A DNA stretch of 64,000 bases from Candidatus Tokpelaia hoelldoblerii (GCA_002005325.1 CP017315.1:434001-498000), one strand, 5' to 3'; positions 1 to 8,968 are shown, counted from the first letter of the stretch. A program made the numbers and translations. Notes: generated by a model from the letters alone, not told the origin.

Positions 1-105
1 ACCTTTTCATCTGTGCAAACCGGTTTGCCCGCCTGATTTGAATCAAGATAGCGAATATCGCGACAAATGGAAGCCTTAAAAACGCAACGCACTGTTTCAG
101 TGCTA

Positions 106-134
106 TTGACAGTTTGCCCGCTTGGTTTGATAGT
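106..134 (+). promoter_or_regulatory. Candidate sigma-70 promoter for the DUF475 gene
   Basis: A perfect -35 hexamer TTGACA (106-111) is followed after 17 nt by GATAGT (129-134), a fair -10. The spacer holds the second copy of a 19-nt near-repeat (112-130) whose first copy lies at 23-41 (17 of 19 bases identical), so a regulator could bind here. Transcription would start near 141, leaving a leader of about 55 nt before the ATG at 196. No experimental support. Confidence 0.5.
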
Positions 135-195
135 CGCTATACGACAGGAACAGGATCTGTTCATTTCATCAAAATGATATAGGGCGAAAAAGAGA

Positions 196-1242
196 ATGAG
201 TATGATACGTTATTTCCACTGGGCTTTTGTTTTTACGGCCGTTGGTCTGCTGCTGGGGGGCTGGCTCGGCTGGGTTTATGAAGGTACATGGAGCGGCGTG
301 GTCAGCTTTTTCTTTATCTGCTGTGTCCTGGCCGTGCTGGAAATTTCGCTTTCTTTTGACAATTCCATCGTCAATGCCCGTATTTTGCAGGATATGACGC
401 CGAAATGGCAACACCGGTTTTTAACGTGGGGGATTATCATTGCCGTGTTTGGTATGCGTATTGTGTTTCCGCTGGCCGTTGTTGCTTTTGCTGCGGGGAT
501 TCCGCCGCATTCGGCGCTTGTGATGGCGGCACGTGATCCGCAGGGTTATGCGCAGATTATAAGCGATGCGCATATCGGCATTGCCGCTTTTGGCGGCACA
601 TTTTTGATGATGGTGGGGCTGAAATATTTTTTTGATGCTGAAAAGGATGTGCACTGGATTCGCGTTCTGGAAGCGCGGGCGCAAAGATTTGCCTCTGTGC
701 AGGGGGTTGAAATCGGCATAACGCTGGTGTGCATTCTGGTGTTTGCAGGCCTTGCCGGGGAAGAAAATGCCCTCACCTTCATGACGGCGGCGCTTTATGG
801 CCTGCTGGCTTTTCTTGCCGTGGAGGGCATTGGCGCTTTGCTTGACGCGACACAGGCGCAGATGGATACAGTGCGCCGCGGGGGCGCGGGGGCGTTTCTC
901 TATCTGGAAGTGCTGGATGCCAGCTTTTCTTTTGACGGGGTGGTTGGCGCTTTCGCCTTGTCAAAAAATCTGTTTGTCATCGCGATCGGCCTTGGTATCG
1001 GCGCGTTCTATGTCCGCTCCATGACCATTATGCTGGTGGAGAAAAAAACCTTGAGCCAGTATCGCTACCTTGAACATGGCGCTTTCTATGCGGTGCTGAT
1101 GCTGGCCTTTATCATGTATGTGCAGACCATTGTGCCTGATATTCCCGAAGTCGTGACAGGGGGCATCGGCGTGTGTTTCATCATCGCCGCCCTTTATTCA
1201 TCGATTCGCTACAATCGCCGCCAGCAGTCCTCTTCAGGCTGA
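196..1242 (+). CDS. DUF475-family integral membrane protein, TerC/Alx-like
   Basis: A 348-residue polytopic membrane protein with about nine hydrophobic segments. It matches the DUF475 family, common in rhizobia. Two similar intramembrane motifs, SFDNSIVNARIL near residue 54 and SFSFDGVVGAFAL near 242, look like the paired acidic motifs of the TerC/Alx/LysE superfamily, where the aspartates line an ion path. A role in metal ion (perhaps manganese) or stress-related export is therefore an inference; no substrate is established. The ATG at 196 is preceded by AAAGAGAA at a plausible ribosome-binding distance. The 3' end overlaps the convergent nicotinamidase gene by 9 bp. Confidence 0.8.
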   Translation: MSMIRYFHWAFVFTAVGLLLGGWLGWVYEGTWSGVVSFFFICCVLAVLEISLSFDNSIVNARILQDMTPKWQHRFLTWGIIIAVFGMRIVFPLAVVAFAAGIPPHSALVMAARDPQGYAQIISDAHIGIAAFGGTFLMMVGLKYFFDAEKDVHWIRVLEARAQRFASVQGVEIGITLVCILVFAGLAGEENALTFMTAALYGLLAFLAVEGIGALLDATQAQMDTVRRGGAGAFLYLEVLDASFSFDGVVGAFALSKNLFVIAIGLGIGAFYVRSMTIMLVEKKTLSQYRYLEHGAFYAVLMLAFIMYVQTIVPDIPEVVTGGIGVCFIIAALYSSIRYNRRQQSSSG

Positions 1243-1842
1243 AAGCGTAAGATCCACGCCGTTTGCGCGCATGTCGCGCAAGGCACGGCCAAGCGAACCG
1301 TCAACATCAATCGGCTGGCAGGCTGTCAGGATAACCTGTGCCTGAAAGCCGCATTTTACCGCGTCAATGGCTGAAAAAGCCACACAGAAATCGGTGGCAA
1401 GGCCGCAGAAGACCAGTTTCTGCAGCCCGCGTTCGTGCAGATAGGCGGCAAGGCCGGTGGTGGTTTTGCGGTCATTTTCAAAAAAAGCGGAATAACTGTC
1501 CATCTGCGGATTGCAGCCCTTGCGCAGGATAAGCCCGGCATGCCCTGTCGCCAGCATCGGGTGAAAATCCGCGCCTTGTGTCCCTGTGACGCAATGTTGC
1601 GGCCATAAAATCTGGTCACCGCAGGTGAGGGAGATTGTTTCATAAGGATGTCTGCCCGGGTGATTATCAGCAAAGCTGATATGATCAGCCGGGTGCCAGT
1701 CCTGTGTCAGGATGACATGGTGATGGCGTTCAATCAGCTGATTGACCGGCAGCAATATCTGCTCTGCATCCGGTACAGCGAGGAGCCCGCTGGAGCAGAA
1801 ATCATTCTGGACATCAACGACAATCAGCGCCTCTTTTATCAT
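1234..1842 (-). CDS. pncA: Nicotinamidase (isochorismatase-family hydrolase)
   Basis: Deamidates nicotinamide to nicotinate for NAD salvage; cytosolic. The 202-residue product has the full PncA signature: the catalytic Asp in VVDVQNDFC near the N-terminus, the metal-binding DWHP motif with downstream HisSer, the Lys in LRKG, and the catalytic Cys in GLATDFCV. Length is close to the 200-215 residues usual for the family. The ATG at 1842 was chosen over an upstream in-frame start because AGGAG lies 12 nt before it and the conserved fold starts at once. It is divergent from ugd (86 bp apart) and convergent with the DUF475 gene. Confidence 0.9.
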   Translation of the reverse strand: MIKEALIVVDVQNDFCSSGLLAVPDAEQILLPVNQLIERHHHVILTQDWHPADHISFADNHPGRHPYETISLTCGDQILWPQHCVTGTQGADFHPMLATGHAGLILRKGCNPQMDSYSAFFENDRKTTTGLAAYLHERGLQKLVFCGLATDFCVAFSAIDAVKCGFQAQVILTACQPIDVDGSLGRALRDMRANGVDLTLSA

Positions 1843-1928
1843 TGATGAATCTCGCTCCTGTTGCATATCGCGTTATATCGTTTTATGACGGAGGGAAGCA
1901 ATATAAAACAAGACGTGGAAAGAATGAT

Positions 1929-3239
1929 ATGAATATTGCCATGATCGGGACAGGTTATGTCGGCCTTGTTTCTGCGGCCTGCCTGGCGGAGTTCGGGTTT
2001 TCTGTCACCTGTGTGGACAAAAACCCGTCCATCATAACACGGTTGAAAGCCGGTGAGGTGACGATCTTCGAGCCCGGCCTTGACGATATTGTCGCCCGGA
2101 ATCACCGTGAAGGGCGTTTGCTGTTTTCGGATGATCTTGCTAGCGGCGTGCGTCAGGCTGATGTTGTGTTTCTGGCGGTCGGCACACCGTCACGCCGTGG
2201 TGATGGCGAAGCTGATCTGCAATATATTGAGGCGGCCGCTGACGAGGTTGCCGACGTTATGAAAGAGGGGGTGGTGATTGTCATCAAATCAACGGTGATG
2301 GTTGGCACAAACGCCCGTATTCGCGCGCGGATACGCGCCCGCCGCCCGGGTGTGGATTTTTCCATTGTCTCCAATCCGGAGTTTCTGCGTGAAGGTTCGG
2401 CCATTGAAGATTTCATGCGCCCTGACCGGGTGGTTGTCGGCGTTGAGGATGAGCGTGGGCGCGACACCATGCGGCGGGTTTACCGTCCGCTTTCCCTGCG
2501 CCGGACACCATTGTTCATCACGTCGCTTGAAAATGCCGAGTTGATCAAATACGCCGCCAATGCCTTTCTCGCCATGAAGGTGAGCTTTATCAATCAGGTG
2601 GCGGATTTGTGTGAGAAAGTTGGCGGTGATGTGCAGGATGTGGCGCAGGCCATGGGCATGGACCGGCGGATCGGTTCGTTGTTTCTGCATGCCGGGCCCG
2701 GATTTGGCGGTTCGTGTTTTCCCAAGGATACCCGTGCTTTTGCCGCCAGCGGCCGGCGCTATGGCGCACCGCAGGCGCTGATTGAAAACGTTATCACCGG
2801 CAATGAACAGCGCAAGCAGGCAATGGCGGAACGGGTGATTGCCGCGGCACGTGAGGCGAAGTCGCAAACCGTTGCGGTTTTCGGGGTGACATTCAAGCCG
2901 AATACTGATGATGTGCGCGAATCACCGGCGCTGGATATTATCGCTGCCTTGTCCGCTGCCGGTTTTGCCGTGCGCGCCCATGACCCTGAGGGGATGGAGG
3001 CAGCCGGTGCGCTGCTCCCCGGTGTGCACTGGTGCAGCTCGCCTTATGAGGCGGCGGAAGGGGCGGGTGTCAGTGTTATCCTGACCGAGTGGAACGCTTA
3101 TCGCGCCCTGGATTTGAAAAAACTCAAGCGCCTGATGAACGGCAATATTTTGATGGATCTGCGCAATATCTACAAGCCGGAAGATCTGGCGGGCAGCGGG
3201 CTGGATTACCGCTCAATTGGCCGGCCTTTGGTAAAATAG
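1929..3239 (+). CDS. ugd: UDP-glucose 6-dehydrogenase
   Basis: Oxidises UDP-glucose to UDP-glucuronate with two NAD+, supplying uronic acids for surface polysaccharide or LPS. The 436-residue protein starts with the Rossmann motif MIGTGYVGLVSA, has the conserved FLREGSAIEDF loop, the substrate-binding ELIKYAANAFLAMKVSFINQ region, and the catalytic Cys in PGFGGSCFPKDT. The ATG at 1929 follows GGAAAG and begins the Rossmann strand directly; an in-frame start at 1842 would add 29 residues with no family counterpart. It lies 2.5 kb from a GT39/LAB_N/GT2 group that could use a uronic-acid donor. A strong terminator follows. Confidence 0.93.
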   Translation: MNIAMIGTGYVGLVSAACLAEFGFSVTCVDKNPSIITRLKAGEVTIFEPGLDDIVARNHREGRLLFSDDLASGVRQADVVFLAVGTPSRRGDGEADLQYIEAAADEVADVMKEGVVIVIKSTVMVGTNARIRARIRARRPGVDFSIVSNPEFLREGSAIEDFMRPDRVVVGVEDERGRDTMRRVYRPLSLRRTPLFITSLENAELIKYAANAFLAMKVSFINQVADLCEKVGGDVQDVAQAMGMDRRIGSLFLHAGPGFGGSCFPKDTRAFAASGRRYGAPQALIENVITGNEQRKQAMAERVIAAAREAKSQTVAVFGVTFKPNTDDVRESPALDIIAALSAAGFAVRAHDPEGMEAAGALLPGVHWCSSPYEAAEGAGVSVILTEWNAYRALDLKKLKRLMNGNILMDLRNIYKPEDLAGSGLDYRSIGRPLVK

Positions 3240-3240
3240 G

Positions 3241-3268
3241 GAAAAGCCCGAATAATTTCGGGCTTTTC
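3241..3268. terminator. Bidirectional intrinsic terminator between ugd and the SDR gene
   Basis: A perfect 12-bp inverted repeat (GAAAAGCCCGAA at 3241-3252 and its complement at 3257-3268) with a 4-nt loop sits between two convergent genes. The A/T ends of the stem give a U-rich tail in both directions, so it should stop transcripts from ugd and from the SDR gene. Confidence 0.85.
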
Positions 3269-3278
3269 TGTTTGTGCT

Positions 3279-4055
3279 TTAGCGACAGACAAGACCGCCA
3301 GTGGTCAAAATAGCCTGACCGGTAATGTAGTCCGAATCCTCACTGGCGAGGAAAGCAACAAGATTGGCGATATCCTCAGGTTCCTGTATGCGGCCGAGCG
3401 GGATTTTCCTGGAGTATTCCACCAGTGTGTCGCCGATCGGCGCGCCGGTAATGGCAGCCAGGCGCTTGTCAATCTCCGTCCACATATCTGTGCTGACAAT
3501 GCCGGGGCAATAGGCATTGACGGTAATACCGGCATGGCCATATTCTTTTGCCGCGGCCTGCGTCAATCCCCGGACAGCGAATTTGGTGGCTGAATAAACG
3601 CCGAGCATGGCACTGCCTTCATATCCGGCAATCGAAGAGGCGCTGATAATTTTACCTTTTTGCTTGCGGGCGATAAATTTTTTGGCCGCCGCCTGAATGC
3701 CCCACAAAACCCCGGCGATATTGATTTGCACAATACGGTTGAATTCTTCCGGTGTCACATCGGAAAGCGGATTGACCTGCGCAATACCGGCATTGTTGAT
3801 CATGACATCAAAACCGCCAAGTGCTTTTTCCGTGTGGTCAATAGCGGCATAAACTTCATCCTGTCTGGAAGTATCCGCGACATGGATGGCTGCTTTGCGC
3901 CCCAGTGCTTCAATCTCCCGGGCGACGGTTTCCACCTTGCCTTTCTTGATGTCGACCAGACCGGTATTGAAGCCGTCTTTCGCCAGGCGCAGCGCGATGG
4001 CGCGGCCGATTCCCTGCCCTGAACCCGTAACCAGTGCAACTTTTGCGTTTGTCAT
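3279..4055 (-). CDS. budC: Acetoin(diacetyl) reductase / meso-2,3-butanediol dehydrogenase (SDR)
   Basis: A 258-residue classical short-chain dehydrogenase/reductase. It shows TGSGQGIG for NAD(P) binding (residues 10-17), the NNAG motif near 87, the catalytic Ser in SASSIAG, the YSATK catalytic Tyr/Lys pair and the PG motif in YCPGIVSTDMW. The segments LGGFDV, GVLWGIQAA, KFAVRGLTQ and YCPGIV match Klebsiella BudC closely, so reduction of diacetyl to acetoin and of acetoin to 2,3-butanediol is the best call. GGGAGAG precedes the ATG. A second butanediol enzyme (BdhA type) is encoded at 37162-38217. Exact stereochemistry cannot be read from sequence. Confidence 0.8.
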   Translation of the reverse strand: MTNAKVALVTGSGQGIGRAIALRLAKDGFNTGLVDIKKGKVETVAREIEALGRKAAIHVADTSRQDEVYAAIDHTEKALGGFDVMINNAGIAQVNPLSDVTPEEFNRIVQINIAGVLWGIQAAAKKFIARKQKGKIISASSIAGYEGSAMLGVYSATKFAVRGLTQAAAKEYGHAGITVNAYCPGIVSTDMWTEIDKRLAAITGAPIGDTLVEYSRKIPLGRIQEPEDIANLVAFLASEDSDYITGQAILTTGGLVCR

Positions 4056-4251
4056 GATGCTCTCCCTTTTTATCCTGCATGATAGGACAGGCGCCAGCCC
4101 CTGCCTGTTGTATATGTAAGAACGGCGGCTGGGAAAAATAACAGGACAGGGAACCGCTGACAGTCACATTTTCTTGATTTATCCTGATTGCGCTATATGG
4201 TATTGCAAGGGCTTCCGTTACCGTCATACCGTGAAAAGGCCAGACCAGTCT

Positions 4252-5724
4252 ATGTCATCCGCAAATCCTGTTTCTTCCGGGCGTTTCAGTCTCTATGCCA
4301 TTGTATTTGTGGTTTTGTATTTCGCCTTTGAAGCCTGTCTTGTCAGCCTGGCCTCCCGGGGTGCAGGGCTTGATGACGCTGAACTTGCTTCCAACCTGAG
4401 TTTCTGGAACTGGGGTTACGGCGGTTCGCAGCCACCGCTTTACACATGGATTGCCCATGGCCTGACACAAATATTCGGCCTGCATCTTGCTGTTCTGCAG
4501 GGGCTGAAATTTACGCTTCTCGCCAGTATTTTTTTAGCTGTTTATGCCGGTTTGCGCTTTTTCGATGTGCCGCGCGGCCTTGCTGCCTGCGCTATGCTGT
4601 CCATGTTTTTGTCGCCGGATATTGGCTGGAACTCGCAATATACGCTGACCCATTCTGTGATGGGGACGGCAGGGGCTGCCTGGTGTTTTGCTTCTCTTGC
4701 CGGTTTTATCAAAAAGCGTTCATGGATATGGGCGGTGCTGTTCGGCTTGAGTATCGCGTCGGCAATTCTGGGAAAATATAACGGTGTTTTTTTTGTGCTG
4801 GCGCTGTTGATTGCCGGATTTGCTCTGCCGCAAACGCGGCGTGTGCTGAAAATCCGTACCTTTGTCCTTACCTTGCCGGTGGCAATACTGGCTATGGCGC
4901 CTGCCCTTGTCTTTATGGCCATGAATCCGGCTGGCGTTTTGCAACGCACGTCCAAGTTCAAGGCTGGACAATCGGGCAATATGGCTCTGGACCGGCTGAC
5001 AGGATTGCTGGATTTTGCTGTTGCGGGCTTAAGCTTTGCCGCTGTGGCGCTGGTGGTGACGCTTGTGATCTGGCTGATCAACCGCAAGAAAAAGGGCAGG
5101 GGTGAAACCACCGCTTCGATACAATTGACCACGCGTTTTATCGGCGTGGTGCTTTTGGCCGGCTTTGTGCTGATGGGGCTGATGATTGTTGTCTTTGGCG
5201 TTACTCATGTGCGCGCCCGCTGGTTGCAGCCGGTGCTGTTTCTTATCCCTGTTTGGTTTACCCTGCTGTTTGGGCAAATGCGCTGGCGAATCGCCAAAGG
5301 TTTTGGCATTGCCGGTTTTATAGCCGCCCTGCTCGTGCCACCAATTCTGCTTAACAATATCCGCCTTAATCTCATTGATCGCAAGGAACCGGTGCAGAAT
5401 TTTGATTATCCCGCACTGGAGCAGGCTTTGAAGCGTGAAGGCCCGGTGGCGACCATTCTGGCTTCAAGAAACCTGATGTCGGGCAATATACGCCTGCTTG
5501 ATCCGGCGATTAAAACCTTGACGGCAGAAGTCCCCAATGCGTCACAGCGCCTGGCGCGCCCGCTGGTGGTGCTGTGGGAAGGCGCGCCTGCCATGCCGTC
5601 ACGCCTGCGCCAGCTTATGGAAAACGCCGGAATTTCATCGCAACCGCCGGTACGCTCTTTTGTGCTGCATTCACGCGGGTGGAGCGCGGTTGACCATATG
5701 ATCTATTATATCTATGTGCCCTGA
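4252..5724 (+). CDS. GT39-family membrane glycosyltransferase (ArnT/RgtA-D-like)
   Basis: About 490 residues with roughly a dozen membrane segments. After the first segment comes DDAE (residues 41-44), the acidic periplasmic motif of lipid-phosphate-sugar transferases, followed by QPPLYTW, typical of the ArnT/PMT (GT39) family. Members move a sugar from a polyprenyl phosphate carrier to lipid A, LPS core or protein on the periplasmic face. The convergent LAB_N and GT2 genes next door would supply carrier-bound sugar and a partner subunit. In Rhizobium such transferases (RgtA-D) add galacturonate to LPS; that specificity here is inference. The start is uncertain: GTG at 4231 is an in-frame alternative, while AAAAGG lies 12 nt before the ATG at 4252. 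The gene overlaps the LAB_N gene by 13 bp. Confidence 0.75.
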   Translation: MSSANPVSSGRFSLYAIVFVVLYFAFEACLVSLASRGAGLDDAELASNLSFWNWGYGGSQPPLYTWIAHGLTQIFGLHLAVLQGLKFTLLASIFLAVYAGLRFFDVPRGLAACAMLSMFLSPDIGWNSQYTLTHSVMGTAGAAWCFASLAGFIKKRSWIWAVLFGLSIASAILGKYNGVFFVLALLIAGFALPQTRRVLKIRTFVLTLPVAILAMAPALVFMAMNPAGVLQRTSKFKAGQSGNMALDRLTGLLDFAVAGLSFAAVALVVTLVIWLINRKKKGRGETTASIQLTTRFIGVVLLAGFVLMGLMIVVFGVTHVRARWLQPVLFLIPVWFTLLFGQMRWRIAKGFGIAGFIAALLVPPILLNNIRLNLIDRKEPVQNFDYPALEQALKREGPVATILASRNLMSGNIRLLDPAIKTLTAEVPNASQRLARPLVVLWEGAPAMPSRLRQLMENAGISSQPPVRSFVLHSRGWSAVDHMIYYIYVP

Positions 5725-6038
5725 TTGGCTTTTCGGGACTTCCATTCGCGGTAAATCAACCACAGATTGCGGATATAGATCAGCAGACCAACCCCTTGTC
5801 CCAGAATAAAGACCGGGTCTTTAATGTAAAGCGAGTAGATAAACAGCAGCCCGCCGCCAATGAGGGAGAAAAACCAGAAGGCGACCGGTACAACGCTTTT
5901 TTTTGCCCGTTCTGAAGCCAGCCACTGCACGACAAAGCGCATGGTGAAACTGATCTGCGCAATTGCGCCCAGCAGTGTCCACCAGTTCAGGTTGGCGACA
6001 AAAACCTCATGCAGCCAGTTTGTCAGAGTTGTTATCAT
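5712..6038 (-). CDS. Small LAB_N (lipid A biosynthesis N-terminal domain) membrane protein
   Basis: A 108-residue protein with three or four membrane helices. WWTLLGAIAQISFTMRFVVQW, then SVVPVAFWFFSLIGG and GQGVGLLIYIRNL are diagnostic of the LAB_N domain, named from the N-terminus of some LpxB proteins but often a stand-alone small protein beside a GT2 enzyme. It probably helps flip or hold the polyprenyl-linked sugar, as small partners do in lipid A modification systems (inference). Its ATG overlaps the TAA of the upstream GT2 gene by one base (TAATG), so the two are translationally coupled. Confidence 0.85.
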   Translation of the reverse strand: MITTLTNWLHEVFVANLNWWTLLGAIAQISFTMRFVVQWLASERAKKSVVPVAFWFFSLIGGGLLFIYSLYIKDPVFILGQGVGLLIYIRNLWLIYREWKSRKANQGT

Positions 6039-6769
6039 TATTTATCCAGACTGATTTCCTGCACTTCGGGAACCCTTTTACAGCGCCGCCGCAGCCACCA
6101 GACGCCGATAAGATCCAGAATGCCGGCTGCTGCACGGTCAAAAATGCCATATTTGGATTGGCCATGACGGCGGGAGCGGTCGACAACATCAATATGGGTG
6201 ACATGATAGCCTTCCCGCAGGACAAGGGCCGGCAGATAGCGGTGCCAGCCGTTGAAAAACGGCAACCGCCTGAAAAGCTCTGTGTAAATGGCTTTCAACC
6301 CGCAGCCGGTATCGCGCGTATCGTCTTTCAAAATAGCACGCCGCAGCCCGTTGGCAAAACGCGATGATAATTGTTTCAGGCGGGTGTCTGTCCGTTTCAG
6401 CCGCTGCCCGGCGGCGATACCATAACTTTCACCGGCGGCGGTCAGGGCATCCGCCAGCTGTGGCAGATAGGCAGGGTCGTTTTGCCCGTCACCGTCCCGT
6501 GTCAGAAGAATTTTACCCCGGGCGGCAAAAGCGGCGGTGCGCAAGGCAGCGCTTTGGCCAGCCGCCTTGTCATGCTGCAGAAAGCGTAAAGAGGCAAGTG
6601 TTTTGGCTCTGGCGCGGATAATGTCCGCCGTGTTGTCGGTCGAGCCGTCATCAATCACCAGAATTTCATAATCGCGCCCGCTCATGGCTGCAACAATTTC
6701 ATCCAGCAGCAGGTCAAGATTGCCAGCTTCATTATGGCAGGGGATAGCAATGGATAAAAACATAATCAC
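6038..6769 (-). CDS. GT2-family glycosyltransferase (polyprenyl-phosphate sugar synthase type)
   Basis: A 243-residue GT-A fold enzyme with the N-terminal LSIAIPCHNE motif, the nucleotide-binding DDGSTD motif, the metal-binding RDGDGQ motif and a C-terminal amphipathic/hydrophobic helix. It resembles dolichyl- or dodecaprenyl-phosphate sugar synthases (DPM1, and rhizobial RgtE by role), which load a sugar from a nucleotide donor onto a polyprenyl phosphate at the inner face of the inner membrane. It is translationally coupled to the LAB_N gene and lies next to a GT39 transferase, a typical three-part set for LPS or lipid A sugar addition. Start could also be 6763. Sugar identity is not shown. 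Confidence 0.82.
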   Translation of the reverse strand: MIMFLSIAIPCHNEAGNLDLLLDEIVAAMSGRDYEILVIDDGSTDNTADIIRARAKTLASLRFLQHDKAAGQSAALRTAAFAARGKILLTRDGDGQNDPAYLPQLADALTAAGESYGIAAGQRLKRTDTRLKQLSSRFANGLRRAILKDDTRDTGCGLKAIYTELFRRLPFFNGWHRYLPALVLREGYHVTHIDVVDRSRRHGQSKYGIFDRAAAGILDLIGVWWLRRRCKRVPEVQEISLDK

Positions 6770-6829
6770 TCATAATGTTGTGTTCAGAATGAACGACAAT
6801 AGCTGTTTTTCTTGAAAAGTGATAGCCTT

Positions 6830-7075
6830 TTATCGTGAGAAATGACGGATTGCCTGCCGCCATGCACCGATTGTGCGTGCCGGCAGAGGGGAGCTGGACC
6901 GTGCTTTATGCAGCAGGCGGCGCATTGTCGGGCTTTCCACATCCGAACCAAAGCGGAACTGCTCATAAAACAGCCGCCAGCGCAGCCATAAAAGGCGCAA
7001 GTTTCGCTTGTGCCGGATAATATCCGGCACAAATTTTGCAATATCAGGAATGGTGTTTTCCAGCTCCGCTGTCAT
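6830..7075 (-). CDS. Possible small basic protein downstream of ettA
   Basis: An open frame of 81 codons begins 9 nt after the ettA stop codon on the same strand. The product is rich in Arg, Trp and Leu (RHKRNLRLLWLRWRLFYEQ), starts with an acidic MTAELENTIPDI segment, and matches nothing I recognise. The placement and direction favour a real gene co-transcribed with ettA. Against it, I see no convincing Shine-Dalgarno before the ATG, and the opposite strand is also open here. Treat as tentative. Confidence 0.35.
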   Translation of the reverse strand: MTAELENTIPDIAKFVPDIIRHKRNLRLLWLRWRLFYEQFRFGSDVESPTMRRLLHKARSSSPLPARTIGAWRQAIRHFSR

Positions 7076-7084
7076 TGGTTATGC

Positions 7085-8734
7085 TTATCGTGTCAGCGGT
7101 TTATAGGTGACACGGCGCGGATTGACGCTGTCGGGGCCGAGGCGGCGGATTTTGTCAGCCTCGTAATCGGCAAAGTTGCCTTCAAACCATTCCACATGGC
7201 TGTTCCCTTCAAAAGCGAGCATATGGGTTGCGAGACGGTCGAGGAACATGCGGTCGTGGCTGATAATCACCGCGCAGCCGGCGAAATTCTCCAGGGCATC
7301 CTCAAGCGCGGCCAGTGTTTCAGTGTCCAGATCGTTGGTCGGTTCGTCCAGCAGCAGCACATTGCCGCCTTCCTTGAGCATTTTGGCCAGATGCACGCGG
7401 TTGCGCTGCCCGCCGGAAAGATTGCCGACTTTCTGCTGCTGGTCGCCGCCCTTGAAGTTGAAGGCGCCGCAATAGGCGCGGCTGTTCATCTCGTATTTGC
7501 CAAGCCTGATGATGTCATTGCCGCCGGAAATCTCTTCCCAGACGGTTTTGTTGCCGTCAAGCGCATCACGGCTCTGGTCAACATAACCAAGATGCACGGT
7601 GTCACCAATGCGGATTGTGCCGGAATCCGGCTTTTCCTGCCCGGTGATCATGCGGAAGAGTGTTGATTTACCCGCACCATTGGCGCCGATGACGCCAACA
7701 ATGCCACCCGCCGGCAGTTTGAAATTCAGATTGTCAATCAACAGATGGTCGCCATAGCCTTTGGACAGGTTTTCAACCTCAATCACCACCTGTCCCAGCC
7801 GTTCACCTACGGGGATGATGATCTGGGCTTCGCCCGGGCGGCGGTCATTGGCGGCCTTGACCAGTTCATCATAGGCCTTGATACGGGCCTTGGATTTGGC
7901 CTGGCGGGCTTTCGGGCTGGAAGCCATCCATTCCTGCTCACGCGACAGGGCTTTCTGCCGGGCGGCTTCCTCGCGCCCTTCCTGCGCCATGCGCTTGGCC
8001 TTGGCTGCGAGATAGGCGGAATAATTGCCTTCGTAAGGGATGCCGCGTCCACGGTCGAGCTCCAGAATCCAGCCGGTGACATTGTCCAGGAAATAACGGT
8101 CGTGGGTGATGATCATCACCGCGCCCGGATATTCACGCAGATATTTTTCCAGCCATGCTGTGGTTTCAGCGTCCAGATGGTTGGTCGGCTCGTCAAGCAG
8201 CAGCAGGTCAGGCTTGGAAAGCAGCAGGCGGCACAAGGCCACACGGCGTTTCTCACCGCCGGAAAGCCTGGTGACATCAGCATCCGCCGGCGGGCAGCGC
8301 AGGGCTTCCATCGCCATTTCGACCTGTGAATCCAGGTCCCACAGATTCTGGCTGTCAATGATATCTTGAAGTTTTGCCCCTTCTTCCGCCGTTTCCTCGG
8401 AATAGTTCATCATCAATTCATTATAACGGTCAAGAATTGCCTGTTTGTTGGCCACGCCTTCCATCACATTGCCGCGCACGTCCTTGGCCGCGTCAAGTTC
8501 CGGCTCCTGCGGCAGGTAGCCGCAGGTGGCGCCTTCCGCCAGCCAGGCCTCGCCGGTAAATTCTTTATCCAGCCCCGCCATAATGCGCAAAACGGTGGAT
8601 TTACCCGCGCCATTCGGCCCGAGAACGCCGATTTTGGCATCAGGATAAAATGACAGATGGATATTTTCAAGAATCTTCTTGTTGCCATAAGACTTGTTCA
8701 GTCCGGCCATGTGATAGATAAATTGGCGCGCCAT
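7085..8734 (-). CDS. ettA: Energy-dependent translational throttle protein EttA (ABC-F ATPase)
   Basis: A soluble ABC-F protein of 549 residues, near the usual 555. Two ATPase cassettes are visible: Walker A GPNGAGKST near residue 39, signature LSGGEKRR, Walker B LLLLDEPTNHLD; then Walker A GANGAGKST, signature LSGGQRNR and Walker B VLLLDEPTNDLD. Between them are the charged linker and the EttA-type arm region. It binds the ribosomal E site and couples the start of elongation to ATP/ADP ratio. The internal ATG at 8734 (MARQFIYHM) was chosen because the family begins there and GGAGTG lies upstream; the frame remains open 30 codons further. Confidence 0.93.
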   Translation of the reverse strand: MARQFIYHMAGLNKSYGNKKILENIHLSFYPDAKIGVLGPNGAGKSTVLRIMAGLDKEFTGEAWLAEGATCGYLPQEPELDAAKDVRGNVMEGVANKQAILDRYNELMMNYSEETAEEGAKLQDIIDSQNLWDLDSQVEMAMEALRCPPADADVTRLSGGEKRRVALCRLLLSKPDLLLLDEPTNHLDAETTAWLEKYLREYPGAVMIITHDRYFLDNVTGWILELDRGRGIPYEGNYSAYLAAKAKRMAQEGREEAARQKALSREQEWMASSPKARQAKSKARIKAYDELVKAANDRRPGEAQIIIPVGERLGQVVIEVENLSKGYGDHLLIDNLNFKLPAGGIVGVIGANGAGKSTLFRMITGQEKPDSGTIRIGDTVHLGYVDQSRDALDGNKTVWEEISGGNDIIRLGKYEMNSRAYCGAFNFKGGDQQQKVGNLSGGQRNRVHLAKMLKEGGNVLLLDEPTNDLDTETLAALEDALENFAGCAVIISHDRMFLDRLATHMLAFEGNSHVEWFEGNFADYEADKIRRLGPDSVNPRRVTYKPLTR

Positions 8735-8968
8735 TGCTTTGCTTTCACTCCAAAAACAGCCGGATCTGTGTCTCCGGCAAAAAACCTGTCTCTCTTTAGC
8801 GTAAACCTGTCCTTGCGGCAACACATCAAAGCATTTTGCTTTTTATGGATAATGGCTCGAAAATAACGTACATGTGACGATTGGACATAGGTTATACTTC
8901 TTGTTTTCAGATATGATGTCGTTTACCGTATCCATATTGTTTCATGAATACAAAGTGAGGTGGTTCCT

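Noticed and set aside
7010..8653. Plus-strand open frames across ettA
   Set aside because: They are mirror frames of the ABC-F gene, whose Walker and signature motifs are on the minus strand.
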